This document shows, piece after piece, positions 53,600 through 64,000 of a DNA stretch of 64,000 bases. The notes under the pieces are model-generated. The model was not told the origin of the DNA. It made no database searches and saw only the letters and a list, made by a program, of their open reading frames with translations. The position numbers were made by a program, and so were the translations under genes. Origin of the DNA: Blattamonas nauphoetae (lineage: Eukaryota > Preaxostyla > Oxymonadida); contig JARBJD010000314.1 in assembly GCA_033064195.1 (NCBI GenBank), positions 19,496-83,495 of the forward strand, read 5' to 3'. Position 1 is the stretch's first letter; each line of letters starts with the position of its first letter.

Positions 53600-55434
53600 C
53601 CTTGTGTAGTGCTTTCAGTGTGTGATTGGGATAATACTCAACTTTGGTTCACCATTGCTGTATCGTAGTACCCACCACGTTGTTGCAGTTGTTGCTAGAA
53701 TCGGTGCTGGAGGATGAGTAAATGTTGTCATATCACCACCACTTTGACTCGGATTGTAGACATTGTAGTATGTGTCAAGATTCCCTTGATAAATTGGATA
53801 TGATCTCAAAGTGACAGGAACGTTTCCTTTGGAACTGATGGAATCATTACAGTTCGTTGGACACCCACTTCTCTGTGTTGAAAAGCACATAAGGAAGTCA
53901 GTGTTGTCATGAATCGGTCGCACTCTTGTCATTGATTCATTTGGATAATTCTGATCACAAGTGAGTTTCTCTTCAACGAGAGAATCTGTCAGTGATCGCT
54001 CCAAATCATCAGGAACAGCTAGATAGGAATCGAGATTGAGAGTCGATAATGCAAATTGATAGAAGCGAGCTCCAATTGTTGTTGTCGGTTGATCTGGATA
54101 GTATTTGTCGAGTAGATTCACTTGGATATCCTTCTGCATTGGATTGTGGAAACAAGTGACTTCATTGTCGTAGTGACGGAAGAGGAGCATAATATCCTTT
54201 GCATTAACAACCACCATCTGTTGAGTGCAATTAATTCCTGTTTCAGTTGGTGTCTTCTGAAATGGATAGAATGATATCTTTCTGCTGGAATTGTTCCAGG
54301 ACGATCCTGATACATCTTCTTGAGATTCTCTTCGCAATTTCTTTCATATTGTATCCAGAGCTCATGCAATACATCATCAATTTGATACTCGGTGATGTTC
54401 AGAGAAATATACTGATCCACATATTCTGGTTCTGTCGTAACTGTACCAGCTGATGAATACACAATGTCTTTCGTGACTGCTGGTTGCAGAAATGATTGAC
54501 CGATTTGAACGCAGTTCTTTAAAAGTGCATGAGGTTACGAGATTGTTTAAGAAATATGGACGATGCTGAATACAATCCGCAATTGATGCTTTTATCCCTA
54601 GGCGCCGCAGCAGTCCCAGTAACGATTAATGAAAGTGTGTTCTTCAGAGTGAGTTCAGGATTAACTGGACAACACACAAATGCATCTTCATTGATGTGAA
54701 CGCTCAGTTTCAAATCTCCAAAGAGACACGCAGGATAGTCAGTCATTCCAGAGAAGATGAGAAGATCTTCCAGATTGATTGACACACGAATTGGAACATC
54801 AATACTGTCTTTGAATACTCCAGTTCCAGACGTTGTTGTGAAGTCTGATAATGGAATATAAACACCAGCTACAGATTCATCATGATTCCAAGCATTCTGC
54901 CAAGGTGTGTGACACGCTCCGATTCTCCAATTGACTCTTTGGTTTGATCATATTGTATATGTGCGACTCCATTGACACGTCATTGGTTGTTGTGCTGATG
55001 ATTCTCTGATTGTTGTGAAGAACAGTAAGGTCACGAAAGATAGATGCCGAATGTTTGAGTCCAACAAAGATGAATATCCTCCTCATTCATGTACGATCCA
55101 ACCTTACTAGTTGTCTTCCAATTATTGACTTTAAGCCTTGCAGTCATTGTGAATGTAATGAAGGAATCATCGATTTGACAAATGTCTTGATTACCCGTCA
55201 GTGGAATGATTATTTCCTGTCCTTTGTAGAAGCGTGAATTCTCTGATGGTTTCAACTCCTGAATTGAGGTACTATGTGCTCCATCATTCAGAAGGTAAAT
55301 TGATGTGATGTTCAGACATTAATTGTTGTTGTATTTGACCAATATCATCTCATACTTGATTGATCCAGTTGTATTTCCAGTCAAAGATGATGCTCCAGTT
55401 CTTTGTTTGTCAGATGTGTTATATGCGAGTTCAT
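53600..55434 (-). other. Second Polinton capsid-type gene, broken
   Basis: About 1.8 kb of coding signal related to the major capsid candidate, including DLLIFSGMTDYPACLFGDLK and EDAFVCCPVNPELTL, and ending ATTWWVLRYSNGEPKLSI. It likely encodes a second double-jelly-roll or penton-type protein. Broken, with a handful of interruptions. Confidence 0.5.
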
Positions 55435-55439
55435 TTTAT

Positions 55440-55758
55440 CAAAATAAAAACAATAATGCTTATTTCTTTTCAGTTTCTTCTTCTTTGATTTCGGCTTCAG
55501 CTTTTCTTCCAGTCTCAGTATTTCTCCTCTGAGTTTGTTCGCAACTGCAGTGTTTCCTTCATTCATTGCTTGCTCATACTGAGCCATCTTTTCTGCATGG
55601 ATTTGCTGATCCGACTTCACATCTGGAATCATTTCAACACCTGTCTGTGCAACCTTCGAAATCAGTGGTCCAACAAAGGGAATTAGGTTCAGAAATGGAG
55701 CTCCAACTCTGAGTATGTTTTGCCAACTGCTGCTAATTTTGATAACCAACCTGGTGCC
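55440..55758 (-). other. Polinton small hydrophobic virion-like gene
   Basis: Encodes FLNLIPFVGPLISKVAQTG, an amphipathic/hydrophobic stretch, then a helical Glu/Lys-rich part. The small size and hydrophobic helix recall membrane-active minor capsid proteins. Probably broken. Function inferred only from character and place. Confidence 0.35.
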
Positions 55759-55778
55759 ATTTATGTAAAAAATAAAAA

Positions 55779-56738
55779 CTAGAACACAAACAAATTATAA
55801 TCCTTTGAATTGAATCTTGAATTTGACGATTGAGGTATGTCATCCTTGGAATACCGTGCATTTCGTGGAGGTTCATAATCAATCATCTGTTGTTGTGGTG
55901 CTCGATTGATTGCTTTGTTCTGTTGGTACACATCCATCATTCCTCCTAAGCCACTGAGCATTCCCTCCCGCTGTTTTGTCCAAACTTGTTGTTTGTCTGT
56001 GAGAGGAGTCCACCTCCAACCTGAAGAAGTGATGGAGCTAGAGGTTTGATGAATTGAAAGAACTGTTTGCCAATATTTTGAGTTTGTTGAAACTTCCTGG
56101 TGCCATTTATGAAAATAAAAAATACTATTCATTAATTTTTCTAACGAGGAATTGCCTTTGTCAATGAAATTCCATAATTGAGAATTGTGTTGTATGCTTC
56201 CGTTGTAGGCAATGCTCATATCTTTTCCACCAACAAGGATCTTGAAAATGGTTCGAAAGATTGGGAGTTTATTGAGACATAGACACTTGTCAGACAGATC
56301 ATCCAATTCGATCACCACATCATTGATACCAGTGAGTGTCGCAATCAGAGCACATAAATCACTTTGGTTTGTGATCAGTTTCTTCGATGGTTCAATGAGA
56401 TTATTCAGTAGTTTCTTTTCACAAGCGAATGCATTCTTGTAAACAAGCAGCAGTTGATCTTTGAATGCTGCTATGTTAGAAGTGTATTCTCGCAGTGGTA
56501 TTGAACGACTTTGGATTGGTGCTGATGGATAGATCTCAAGTGGTGGTGGATCATATGTACCTGGAACATTCTCAAGTTCAACATTTGCACCTTGTTCGTT
56601 GCGATCTTCGAGCTTTGATCTTCCAGAAGTTGATCCTTTGTTATCGATGATGACATTGTTGGTGATTGACGTTGGAACTGAAGAAGAACTTGTGTGTTTT
56701 GTAAATTGACAACTTAGAATTGGCTGCATCACTTTCAT
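55779..56738 (-). CDS. Polinton hypothetical protein, possible minor capsid
   Basis: Open frame of 319 residues starting MKVMQPILSCQF. It has a Ser/Asn/Pro-rich first third (YDPPPLEIYPSAPIQSRSIP), a helical middle (NIAAFKDQLLLVYKNAFACE) with IATLTGINDVVIELDDLSDK, and a Gln/Asn-rich tail after GMLSGLGGMMDVYQQ. No family match that I recognise. A second AT-rich start-like context near 56115 suggests that the frame may include two genes. Confidence 0.45.
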   Translation of the reverse strand: MKVMQPILSCQFTKHTSSSSVPTSITNNVIIDNKGSTSGRSKLEDRNEQGANVELENVPGTYDPPPLEIYPSAPIQSRSIPLREYTSNIAAFKDQLLLVYKNAFACEKKLLNNLIEPSKKLITNQSDLCALIATLTGINDVVIELDDLSDKCLCLNKLPIFRTIFKILVGGKDMSIAYNGSIQHNSQLWNFIDKGNSSLEKLMNSIFYFHKWHQEVSTNSKYWQTVLSIHQTSSSITSSGWRWTPLTDKQQVWTKQREGMLSGLGGMMDVYQQNKAINRAPQQQMIDYEPPRNARYSKDDIPQSSNSRFNSKDYNLFVF

Positions 56739-56763
56739 AAAACAAAAAATAAATATTTATGTT

Positions 56764-57717
56764 TTAATCACTCATATCTTTCTCCAAGTGTGCGAATCGA
56801 GTATATTCAGGCATATGTCCTGTTTGGTATCTTCCGATATCTCCGTTCTTGTTCTGTATGCTGCAGTTGTCTGTTCGTTTACAAATGTTGAGATGTTTGC
56901 TGAATAACGACCAAGGAAAGTATGCAAATCTTCTGTTTTGTGATGATTTCGAGAAACTGTGGATAAATTTGTTCCTTAAACGCTTTTCTTGCTTTCGTTC
57001 TCTGATGATCTGGATTTGAACTGATGAAACCTTCAACATAGTCTTCAAGCCACTGATCCCACATCTTTGATGCAACTTTAGACTGAATGGAATTGAAAAC
57101 CATATTGTCCAACACACCTTCCCAGGATCGGCTGGAATCCTCGACTGGCTCGATACAGCTTCAAAACATTGGTCATGAATTCACCAACAGCTTTCTTCAT
57201 TATTGCATAAGGTTGTTGTGATCGTTGTGCTTGCATTTCTTGGTAGCTTGACTTTACCGATAGTTTCCCTGGCAAATCGTATGTTCCAGTTTGAGGAAGT
57301 TGTTGTGTGCAGCTTTGATTTTTCTTCCATGATCTTGACGAAACGATGAGTATGGAGTTTGTCTCGCATATCTGGTGTTGGATTCATTGAATAGTAAGTC
57401 TCGACGACAGGTCGACTGTTGTATGATGCAAGCATGAAACCATTCGCTGCAACCAGATCTCCATTGTCTCTGTCGTATACCATCACATCAGGAACTTTTC
57501 CATGTTTCTCCATTTCCACTCTCAGTTCTGTCCAGTCCTTTCAATGTATTCTAAAGCTGATGGAACACTACTGAGTGCAGAATTGAATTTGGTGCGAATG
57601 TCATCATCAGCATAGATTCTTTTCATTGCATCCAAAGCCCCTGATCATATCTCATTTTCGGTTTCTTCGCTGTTGCTTTTCTTCCTTTACTGGGTACGTA
57701 CTGAATCTTTTGCGACA
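56764..57717 (-). other. Polinton gene of unknown function, broken
   Basis: Begins MSQKIQYVPSKGRKATAKK after a TTTTTATTTTG tract. Later parts include PDVMVYDRDNGDLVAANGFM and VVETYYSMNPTPDMRDKLH. Broken. No domain recognised. Confidence 0.4.
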
Positions 57718-57779
57718 TTGTGTTTTCATACAAAATAAAAATCCAAAACTATATTTTAATTAGAGAAATCATAAATGAA

Positions 57780-58636
57780 AGATCTTCAACAACAAAACCT
57801 TTGGTTTCGCGGAGGGTGGAACCCTCTTCTCTTACAGCATACGTGAATGCAAAATTGAGTGAAGCATCTAGTAGGAATGTTTCTCATGAAGTGCAATCAC
57901 AGATTCATCCAGACCTAAATTTCAATCGCAACAGTGTCAATGTCCTGGTTGGAAAGTGGAAAAACATTCAATGCTCTTCGAGGTTGCCAAGCTCCAGAAT
58001 GTTCAAGTCAGAAACGACACCTTGTTTGTCTTCGTCACTGATAAGAACATTGATCCAACCTTCGACAAGTTCAAACCAATACTGAACGTTCCTTATGTCA
58101 AAGTCAAATATGAAGATGCTCTTCCATTTCTGTTGGAACTCTCTGAATCAATGGCTGCTTACGAAGAGATCATAGACAACCAGTGGCAAGACAAAATCAC
58201 TGATGAATGTAGAGAGGATCTCTTTGACTCACTTTACATTGATGACTTCTCAGTGAAGAATCTCCAAACAATTATTCTCCTTGATGACTGCCGGAATCCT
58301 AGGTGAACGAAGGACATCCAAAATAGAATGACAATGATGGACTTATTACTGGAAAATCGACAACCGAAATTTACATTCTTTCTGACAATGCATGAGCTCT
58401 TCAGTTTGTCAGCAGACATGAAGTCAAACATCGATTCGATGTGGATCTTTGGAGGATTCAACAAAGAACGAATCAGTCGAGTCTATCCTCAGTTGAACTC
58501 ACCAATTGATATTCGACACTTCTGGAATGTCTACCAAAGGAAACAGAAATGTGAAGCAATCATTCTTCGATACAATACAGATGGAGTTGCACTGACTGAG
58601 ATCAACAAAGAAGGTTTAAACCGAACTGTCCGTTAA
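57780..58636 (+). other. Polinton genome-packaging ATPase (FtsK/HerA-A32 type), broken
   Basis: Coding signal includes the Walker B-like NLQTIILLDDCRNPR, then FTFFLTMHELFSLSADMKSN, IDSMWIFGGFNKERISRVYP and a C-terminal AIILRYNTDGVALTEI. That order fits A32-type packaging ATPases, which pump DNA into capsids. The copy is broken, with a few interruptions. It points right, opposite to the genes on either side. Confidence 0.6.
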
Positions 58637-58639
58637 TTC

Positions 58640-58970
58640 TTGAATAAGGTTACCAATAGTCTCGTCAAGACTTCGAAGCCTCATGCTGAGGTATCTGTCA
58701 ACGTCGAATTGATTCTTCAATGTCTGAAAGTCTTTGATCAATCGAGGATTCACCGTTGTTCTCATTACTTGATTTCCTCAGTGCGATCTCACCTCTTATT
58801 TTTGTGATTCTGTATCCATCAATTCTGATCAACCGATTTCAAGTTTCTGGAGTTGTGAATTTATTCAGTTCTTCTCTGTTCTTTTCCAAATGTCTCTGAA
58901 AGTCGTAGATGTTTTCAAAACATTTCTGTTCAGGATCAAACGGTTCTAAAATTTTCAGTGATGACATTTA
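58640..58970 (-). other. Polinton small gene, probably broken
   Basis: Starts MSSLKILEPFDPEQKCFENI after a TTAATTTCTTTTAAATG context and is helical. No family recognised. Confidence 0.35.
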
Positions 58971-58999
58971 AAAGAAATTAAAATATTCGAATCAGTTTT

Positions 59000-60219
59000 G
59001 ATTTAACCTAAATTGAATTCACCAATGAACTCTGGAGTTAAATTGTCAATTGAGTCTGCATGGAACTTTGTGTGTTGAATTGGAACGTACACTATTTTTG
59101 GGAGACATGTGAGTCCATTCAGAAGTTTAGCTACCACATTTCCGTGTTTGTACTCAATGAATTGTCAACAAACTGAAACTGTCTTCGCTTCTTCTGAAAC
59201 TTGGCAACCGTCTTGTTTAAATCAAGGTGAATCAACAGAATGTTTCCTGGTTTGTATCGCCAAAGCAATTGTGTTGTCTGCTGTCTTTGGATGTTCTTTA
59301 ATTGTTCTTCACAACTGGAGATATACAGTGCTTCGATTTCACGATTGTTTTGTGCTTGCTGTGGAGTGAACTTGTTCCAGTATGCTCGATGTGGAGTCAT
59401 GTTGTAGTATTCCACCATCTGATTCATCAGTGAATGATTTGCCATTTGTGTCGTATTGTCCTGGAATCCATCTCTGATTGTTCTGATCACTCGATCGACA
59501 ATTCTGTTGTGATTCGTGAATGGTGAGCTTGTGAAATATGTACTGACCTTTTGCTTTCTAAAGAACTTTTCTGCTACTCCACTTGTCCATGCAGCTTCTC
59601 CATCACCTCGAATGTTATTCACATGAACTCCACGATGATTAATCAGGTCATTGATTGCAGTCTTGACTTTGCTCCATGATTTATCCAGTACAGGAATCAC
59701 AACAAGGTATTTTGTGTTGATGTTGATGGCAAATAGATAAATCTGAAGAACTGTTTTCGTAGCTGGTGATTGAATGAAAACAAGATCAATTTCCCATGAT
59801 CCAAACTTGGGAGAGAAGAAGGGTCTGTCACACTTCTGTGGAACTTTTCTGTCTGCTGTCTTTTCTGAATCTCCAGTGATGTCTTTGGACATGAATTGCA
59901 TCTTTGATCGAAATGGATACTGGATTTTCTCTGTTGTCCTCGGTTTTGTTGGTGGATCTTTTCTCATCGCATCGCCTCCTTTTTCCCTCTGGATTTTCCT
60001 CGGATGTGCAGAATCCCATCTGTGAGTATATTCATCGTACCAGTCCTGAAATGATCGTCCACCAAATGGGATTTGTTTTGTGTGAGTCGGAATGAAAGCT
60101 TTGTCATCATTTGCGATGCTTCTGTTGATTGATTCTTTCACAAATGTGTCACGGTTCATTTTCCTCAAGTCTCCAATTTGTTTGGTGATGAATTGTTCCA
60201 TCTGCTTTTGATTATTCAT
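59000..60219 (-). CDS. Polinton rve-type integrase
   Basis: A retroviral-type DDE integrase, which inserts the element into host DNA. About 400 residues. The catalytic core begins FGSWEIDLVFIQSPATKTVL, continues LVVIPVLDKSWSKVKTAI, and has HRGVHVNNIRGDGEAAW followed by YFTSSPFTNHNRIVDRVIR and MVEYYNMTPHRAYWNKFTP. The end (YKPGNILLIHLDLNKTVAKF) is the small beta-barrel usual after the core. The frame is long and mostly open, and the element as a whole is broken. Confidence 0.8.
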
Positions 60220-60229
60220 GATTGAGTTC

Positions 60230-60890
60230 TCAGCTTTTATCTGTTCATCTCATTTTCTCTGTTGATGATCAAACAATCCTTGTCCCAACTTATTCAGTAC
60301 TTGTTGTGTCGTAGGTTCGAGTCTAAACTCGAAAGGAGTTGTTCTGTTTGACATTGGTGTACTGATAAGAATATCATCATTCTCCCCTCCCCTTCGAATC
60401 TCCCTCCCCTTACTTGGAAATTCATATTCTGAACCAATCGATTTCAAGTTTCTCTTCAGTCCAGGAATGACTGAAGAAAGTGGTGATGAATCTCAATTTT
60501 GTTGGGATTTGTGTTGCCTCTGCAGGACTTCGAACCATTGGTGGTGAAATCACCTCGCGATGGTATTGTTGATATGCTTTGTACGCACCTTCAGCTCTAT
60601 ATTTCACTACCAGTCTTCCAAGGAATCCCTTGCAAACAGTTGTACAACTTTTGTTCCATCTTCAAGTGATGGAGGTAAATCTCCATTGAACCAAATCTTC
60701 GAAATATGTTTCATCATTTCCATCAAATGGTCCATTAGAATCAGTGCCACGATAGACATGTAAATAGTTTGTTGGAGACCATTTGATTTCGACTATTTTT
60801 TCTTGGAATATTGTGTACACCGAAGTAGCCTATACACGAGTTCATTCATCTGTACGGGGTCCAATTGTTGAGTGTTCATTTATTCAAAAT
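60230..60890 (-). other. Polinton gene region of unknown function, broken
   Basis: Begins MNTQQLDPVQMNELVYRLL with an AATAAATG start context and includes EIKWSPTNYLHVYRGTDSN. Near its end, FEFRLEPTTQQVLNKLGQGL. By position it could be the maturation protease or an integrase-linked protein, but I see no catalytic motif. Broken. Confidence 0.35.
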
Positions 60891-60894
60891 AAAG

Positions 60895-63800
60895 TTTGTG
60901 TTTATTGAAGAATATAATCAGTTGCTTTCAATCCATAAATGAACGGAGGACACGATTCATTTTCAAGTACGATTGCCTTCAGATGAATTCCACTGAGACT
61001 GAGTTTCTGTTGTTGTATTTTCGCTATCCCTCAAATCCATTGGTGTCATCATCAGAATGAACTCTCCTCGTTTGAAAGTTCAGTGTTGTAGTCACAGTTT
61101 TCTCCCTTGAGACACTTGACATAATCGTTGCTTGTTATTGTTTTCTTCAGTGACATCCTTTGATTTTGCATTTCTCATCGAGAGAGCACTTGGGTGCAAG
61201 ACAGATCATCTGTTCACCTTCCTTTTCAATAGCTAGTCCCAACAACTTCTTCTCATCATCAACTCCTTTTTCAGGATTGGAAACCATTCATATTTGTGCA
61301 TCATAGAATTCCTTGTCAGCAATCACGTGTTCAAATTGTTGATGAATTCCAGCGTTTGATCTCCACTAATTGCCCAGTATGCAGAGTCTGTCTCCCTCAC
61401 AGAAATGAATCTTGTTCATGTCTAGGCATTTGTACATGAAGTTGTAGATGAAATTCAGATACCAGAACTTGGCATTGTCGAGTGTGAAAACTGCTTCTTG
61501 CAGACATGTTTTGCATGATGCTTTCTCTCTGTCTTCAATCACAATGTAGTTGTCCTCGTTGATCTCTCGAGTCGCTACAAATCCTTTCATCATTTGCTTC
61601 AGGTATGTTCTCTTCTCATTGCAGATGGTGATTGAGTTGTATTTCTCAGTGTTCATTCCATCATATCCGTAACTTCCATTCAAGTTCGTCTTACAGAACT
61701 GTTCCTTTCCTTTGTTTCCAACCTTCATTGCTTCTATTCTGTCATTCATGAATGAAGTCACAAATGGTTCAAATCCAGCATGTCTCGAGAATACCATCAC
61801 ACTCTTGATGTCGTCTACAATGAAGTGGCAATAGTCGATGAGGAACCACAGATAGTATGTCGAAAGAACATATACTGATCGTGTGTGCTCAAGAGCTGAG
61901 TTAATTTCCGTTGCTTATCATCAGTCTTCAATCCATGCTTCTTCATCAACGAGTATGTCTTCTCTCAATGTTTTCTTCTGTTGTATTGACAATGATGTTT
62001 CTGAAGATTGGTGGGAGTTAATGAACTCATTGATGTGCTTCTCATCGATGTGTCCTTTCAGTTCTGCAACAAATAGTGTCTTCTGATTCTTGTCTTCAAT
62101 GGGCTTCCTGCATTCTTTATCTCCTGTTGCGGTGAACAAACATCTTCCTGGCATGTACATTCTGTGTTTGGTGTATGGATTGTTCTTGTTCTTGATTGAT
62201 GAGAACCTCACTTGGATAAAGTGAATTGAAATCAATTCCACAAGACATGAGTCATTTTGTGTTCTGTATCATTGGAGATCACCTTTCCGTCTTCATACTT
62301 GAAGTGATTGATTGGAGTCACATCTTTGATATTCTGTCTGTGTTGAACATTCGATAATCCACCAGTCACTGCTGCTCTCAACTTGTGATATGTTTGCTCA
62401 TGTGTCAGAGTCATTGGCAATGATTTCCAGATTCAGTACTTCTTCAGTTGAATTCTCAATCTTGTGAGATGCTCATCTTTGTCTGACTTGTAGGTGTTGC
62501 AGTAATCACAGCAGATCTTTACGTTCTCTTTTGAATGTCCTTTTGAATCATCGATTCGATCCAGTGTTGGTCGTGGCTCTTGCAGAATATAGCATACTCT
62601 CTTGCATTGTTGAACAAACCAATCGTAATCTGCTTCAGTGACATTTTGTTAGTATTGCGATGAGCTTTCTGGTCTTGATAAATGTACGATGCAACCTTGT
62701 ACTTCCAGTATTGTTTCGTGATTTTTATTTCACCAGATTGATCCACTCCATTGAAATCATCGTCGATATCAAAGTCCTTGTAGGCACATGCATATTTGAT
62801 TGCTGAAGCATTTAGATGTGCAGCATGTCCACTTTGTATTGGAAGTTTAGATCGATCAAATTGTCCAATGGTGCAATCATGCATTCGACGTCTGATGTTG
62901 TAGAATTTGAGGTATTCCCATCTGTTTTGAATCCTTGCTTGTTCCAATCATCAAGATATAATTGATAATCACTGTCGGACATTTCACTGTTGTTGAGACT
63001 GGAATAGAATTCATATTTGGAGAATGGTTCTTGTTTGCTCAACACTGCATCGTAGTCTGATGAATCAAATGATTCGTATGCGAAGAATGATTTCTGAAGC
63101 GTTGTATTTCCTCAAAGGCTTTTACTGCATTATCCAATGTCATTGGTCCTGTGTATGACATCATGTCAATGAATCGAAGCACTTGTTGAGTTCTCTCTGT
63201 CCTGATCAATACCTGCTTGTACTTGATCCAAGGAATCACTTTCCAATTCTTGTCAACGAGATCACGGAAGATGAGATTGATGTCGAATCTGGAACTGTTG
63301 AATCAATCACACTGACTTCATTCTGAGAAGGCATTTCCGGTCTTCGTATTGGTTGTTCTCTCGAACTGTCTCTGCAAATTTGAAGGAGGTTCTCTGATCC
63401 ATTGCTTCACAAAGTCCTTTCCATCTCGAAGATCAAAGTAGATTGACTTCACTGATTTTGTTTTGATTGCTGATGCAACTGAGAGGAGTTTTAGATGAGA
63501 GATCAATTGTGTGTTGTGATCTGAGAATAGATTGTCAAGAATGAGATCCTCCATTGTTTCGAAATCGTAAGTGATGTAGTATTGGGTTGGTTTGAATTCG
63601 TTTGTCTCTTGTGTGCCATCAGAAATTCATGAGTCTTATTGTTGGATGTGTGGAACATATGGTCGTGGTGTCTTATCAAGTGAGATCTTCTTCGTGTTTT
63701 CCATCAAGTTCCTGACACTCAGCAAGATGCTTTCTCGTAATATCTCTGAAGTTTGTATCCTTCACTTGAAATCCTCGTGATTGACAGAATGGACAGAGTT

Positions 63801-64000
63801 TGTATCCAGTTAATTTCTCGGATCAACAATGAACATCCATGAACGAGAGTTGCGGTGAGCGGAATCATCAAGTGGAAGAACTCTTGCATCATCATTCTCG
63901 TTGACATACGCTTCTTCTTCTTCGAACTCATAAATGTGAACGGTAATGTTGAATTGAATCATTGCTCTCTATCACATGCAATATCAAAGCCAGGATATTG
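60895..64000 (-). other. Polinton protein-primed DNA polymerase B, broken, extends past the window
   Basis: Family B polymerase signal in motif order from right to left: domain parts near the right edge, then FEPFVTSFMNDRIEAMKVG with KEQFCKTNLNGSYGYDG (the Kx3NSxYG motif) and KIHFCEGDRLCIL where the catalytic aspartate motif lies. DWNKQGFKTDGNTSNS and LRDGKDFVKQWIREPPSNL are further upstream. Polintons replicate with such a polymerase. This copy is broken, with roughly ten interruptions in view, and its 5' end is outside the window. Confidence 0.7.

Larger units (their letters stand above)
49700..64000. mobile_element. Polinton/Maverick element, broken, running off the right end
   Basis: A block of virus-like genes with an AT-rich style unlike the host part: S74-type fibre-like protein, two capsid-type genes, small virion-like proteins, packaging ATPase, retroviral-type (rve) integrase and protein-primed family B DNA polymerase. 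This set defines Polintons. The element is at least 14 kb. The left boundary is placed between the 281-bp array and the first element gene; terminal inverted repeats cannot be tested because the right end lies outside. Several frames are open over their full length, while others are interrupted, in all on the order of fifteen breaks. It is therefore a fossil, probably of moderate to recent age. Most genes point left, three point right. Many starts share an AT-rich TTTTATTTT-type tract just upstream. Confidence 0.88.

Overview
The window is nuclear DNA of a single-celled eukaryote. It shows spliceosomal introns of about 30 to 160 nt, standard stop codons and closely spaced genes. Host families present are importin-5, PARG, ribosomal protein L10, a USP peptidase, RRM protein, NEK-like kinase and GH47 mannosidase. 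A HEAT-like protein at 30.4-31.5 kb and a coiled-coil plus SPRY-like protein at 5.7-7.2 kb look like multi-copy families I associate with the oxymonad Blattamonas nauphoetae. That assignment is inference from memory, not a search result.

Layout. 0-25.2 kb is ordinary host sequence: an importin-5 C-terminus (+), six-exon PARG (+), a divergent pair of small membrane proteins, the coiled-coil/SPRY protein (-), RPL10 (-), a 1707-residue USP (+), a beta-propeller/coiled-coil protein (+), a three-RRM protein (-), a NEK-like kinase with a very long charged tail (-) and a GH47 mannosidase (-). 25.5-37.7 kb holds two tandem paralogues (-) of a Crinkler/RHS-type P-loop protein, with a HEAT-like gene between them. 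The second copy carries a C-terminal OTU cysteine-protease domain that the first lacks. 37.9-47 kb is a decayed zone: gene fragments, a 21-bp tandem repeat, a frame-disrupted MSP/ASH-domain (ciliary type) gene, two large membrane-protein-like genes with in-frame stops, and the tail of a pogo/Tigger-like DDE transposase. 47-49.6 kb is strand-asymmetric sequence. It contains a tandem array with an exact 281-bp period in which blocks of 45/46 and 38 nt, read on the minus strand, look like mini-exons between splice sites. From about 49.7 kb to the right end lies a Polinton/Maverick element, broken in many places: S74-type fibre-like protein, capsid proteins, packaging ATPase, rve integrase and protein-primed DNA polymerase B, running off the window.

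How the genes relate. The host genes serve separate housekeeping roles: nuclear transport, ADP-ribose turnover, translation, deubiquitination, RNA binding, signalling and ER glycan trimming. Nothing operon-like is visible, but several divergent pairs share short intergenic stretches. Exon models were built by hand. Each spliced total given below is a multiple of three, which supports the boundaries but does not replace transcript data. The least familiar items are the Crinkler/RHS-OTU fusion, the 281-bp mini-exon-like array and the divergent LRAT-like membrane pair.
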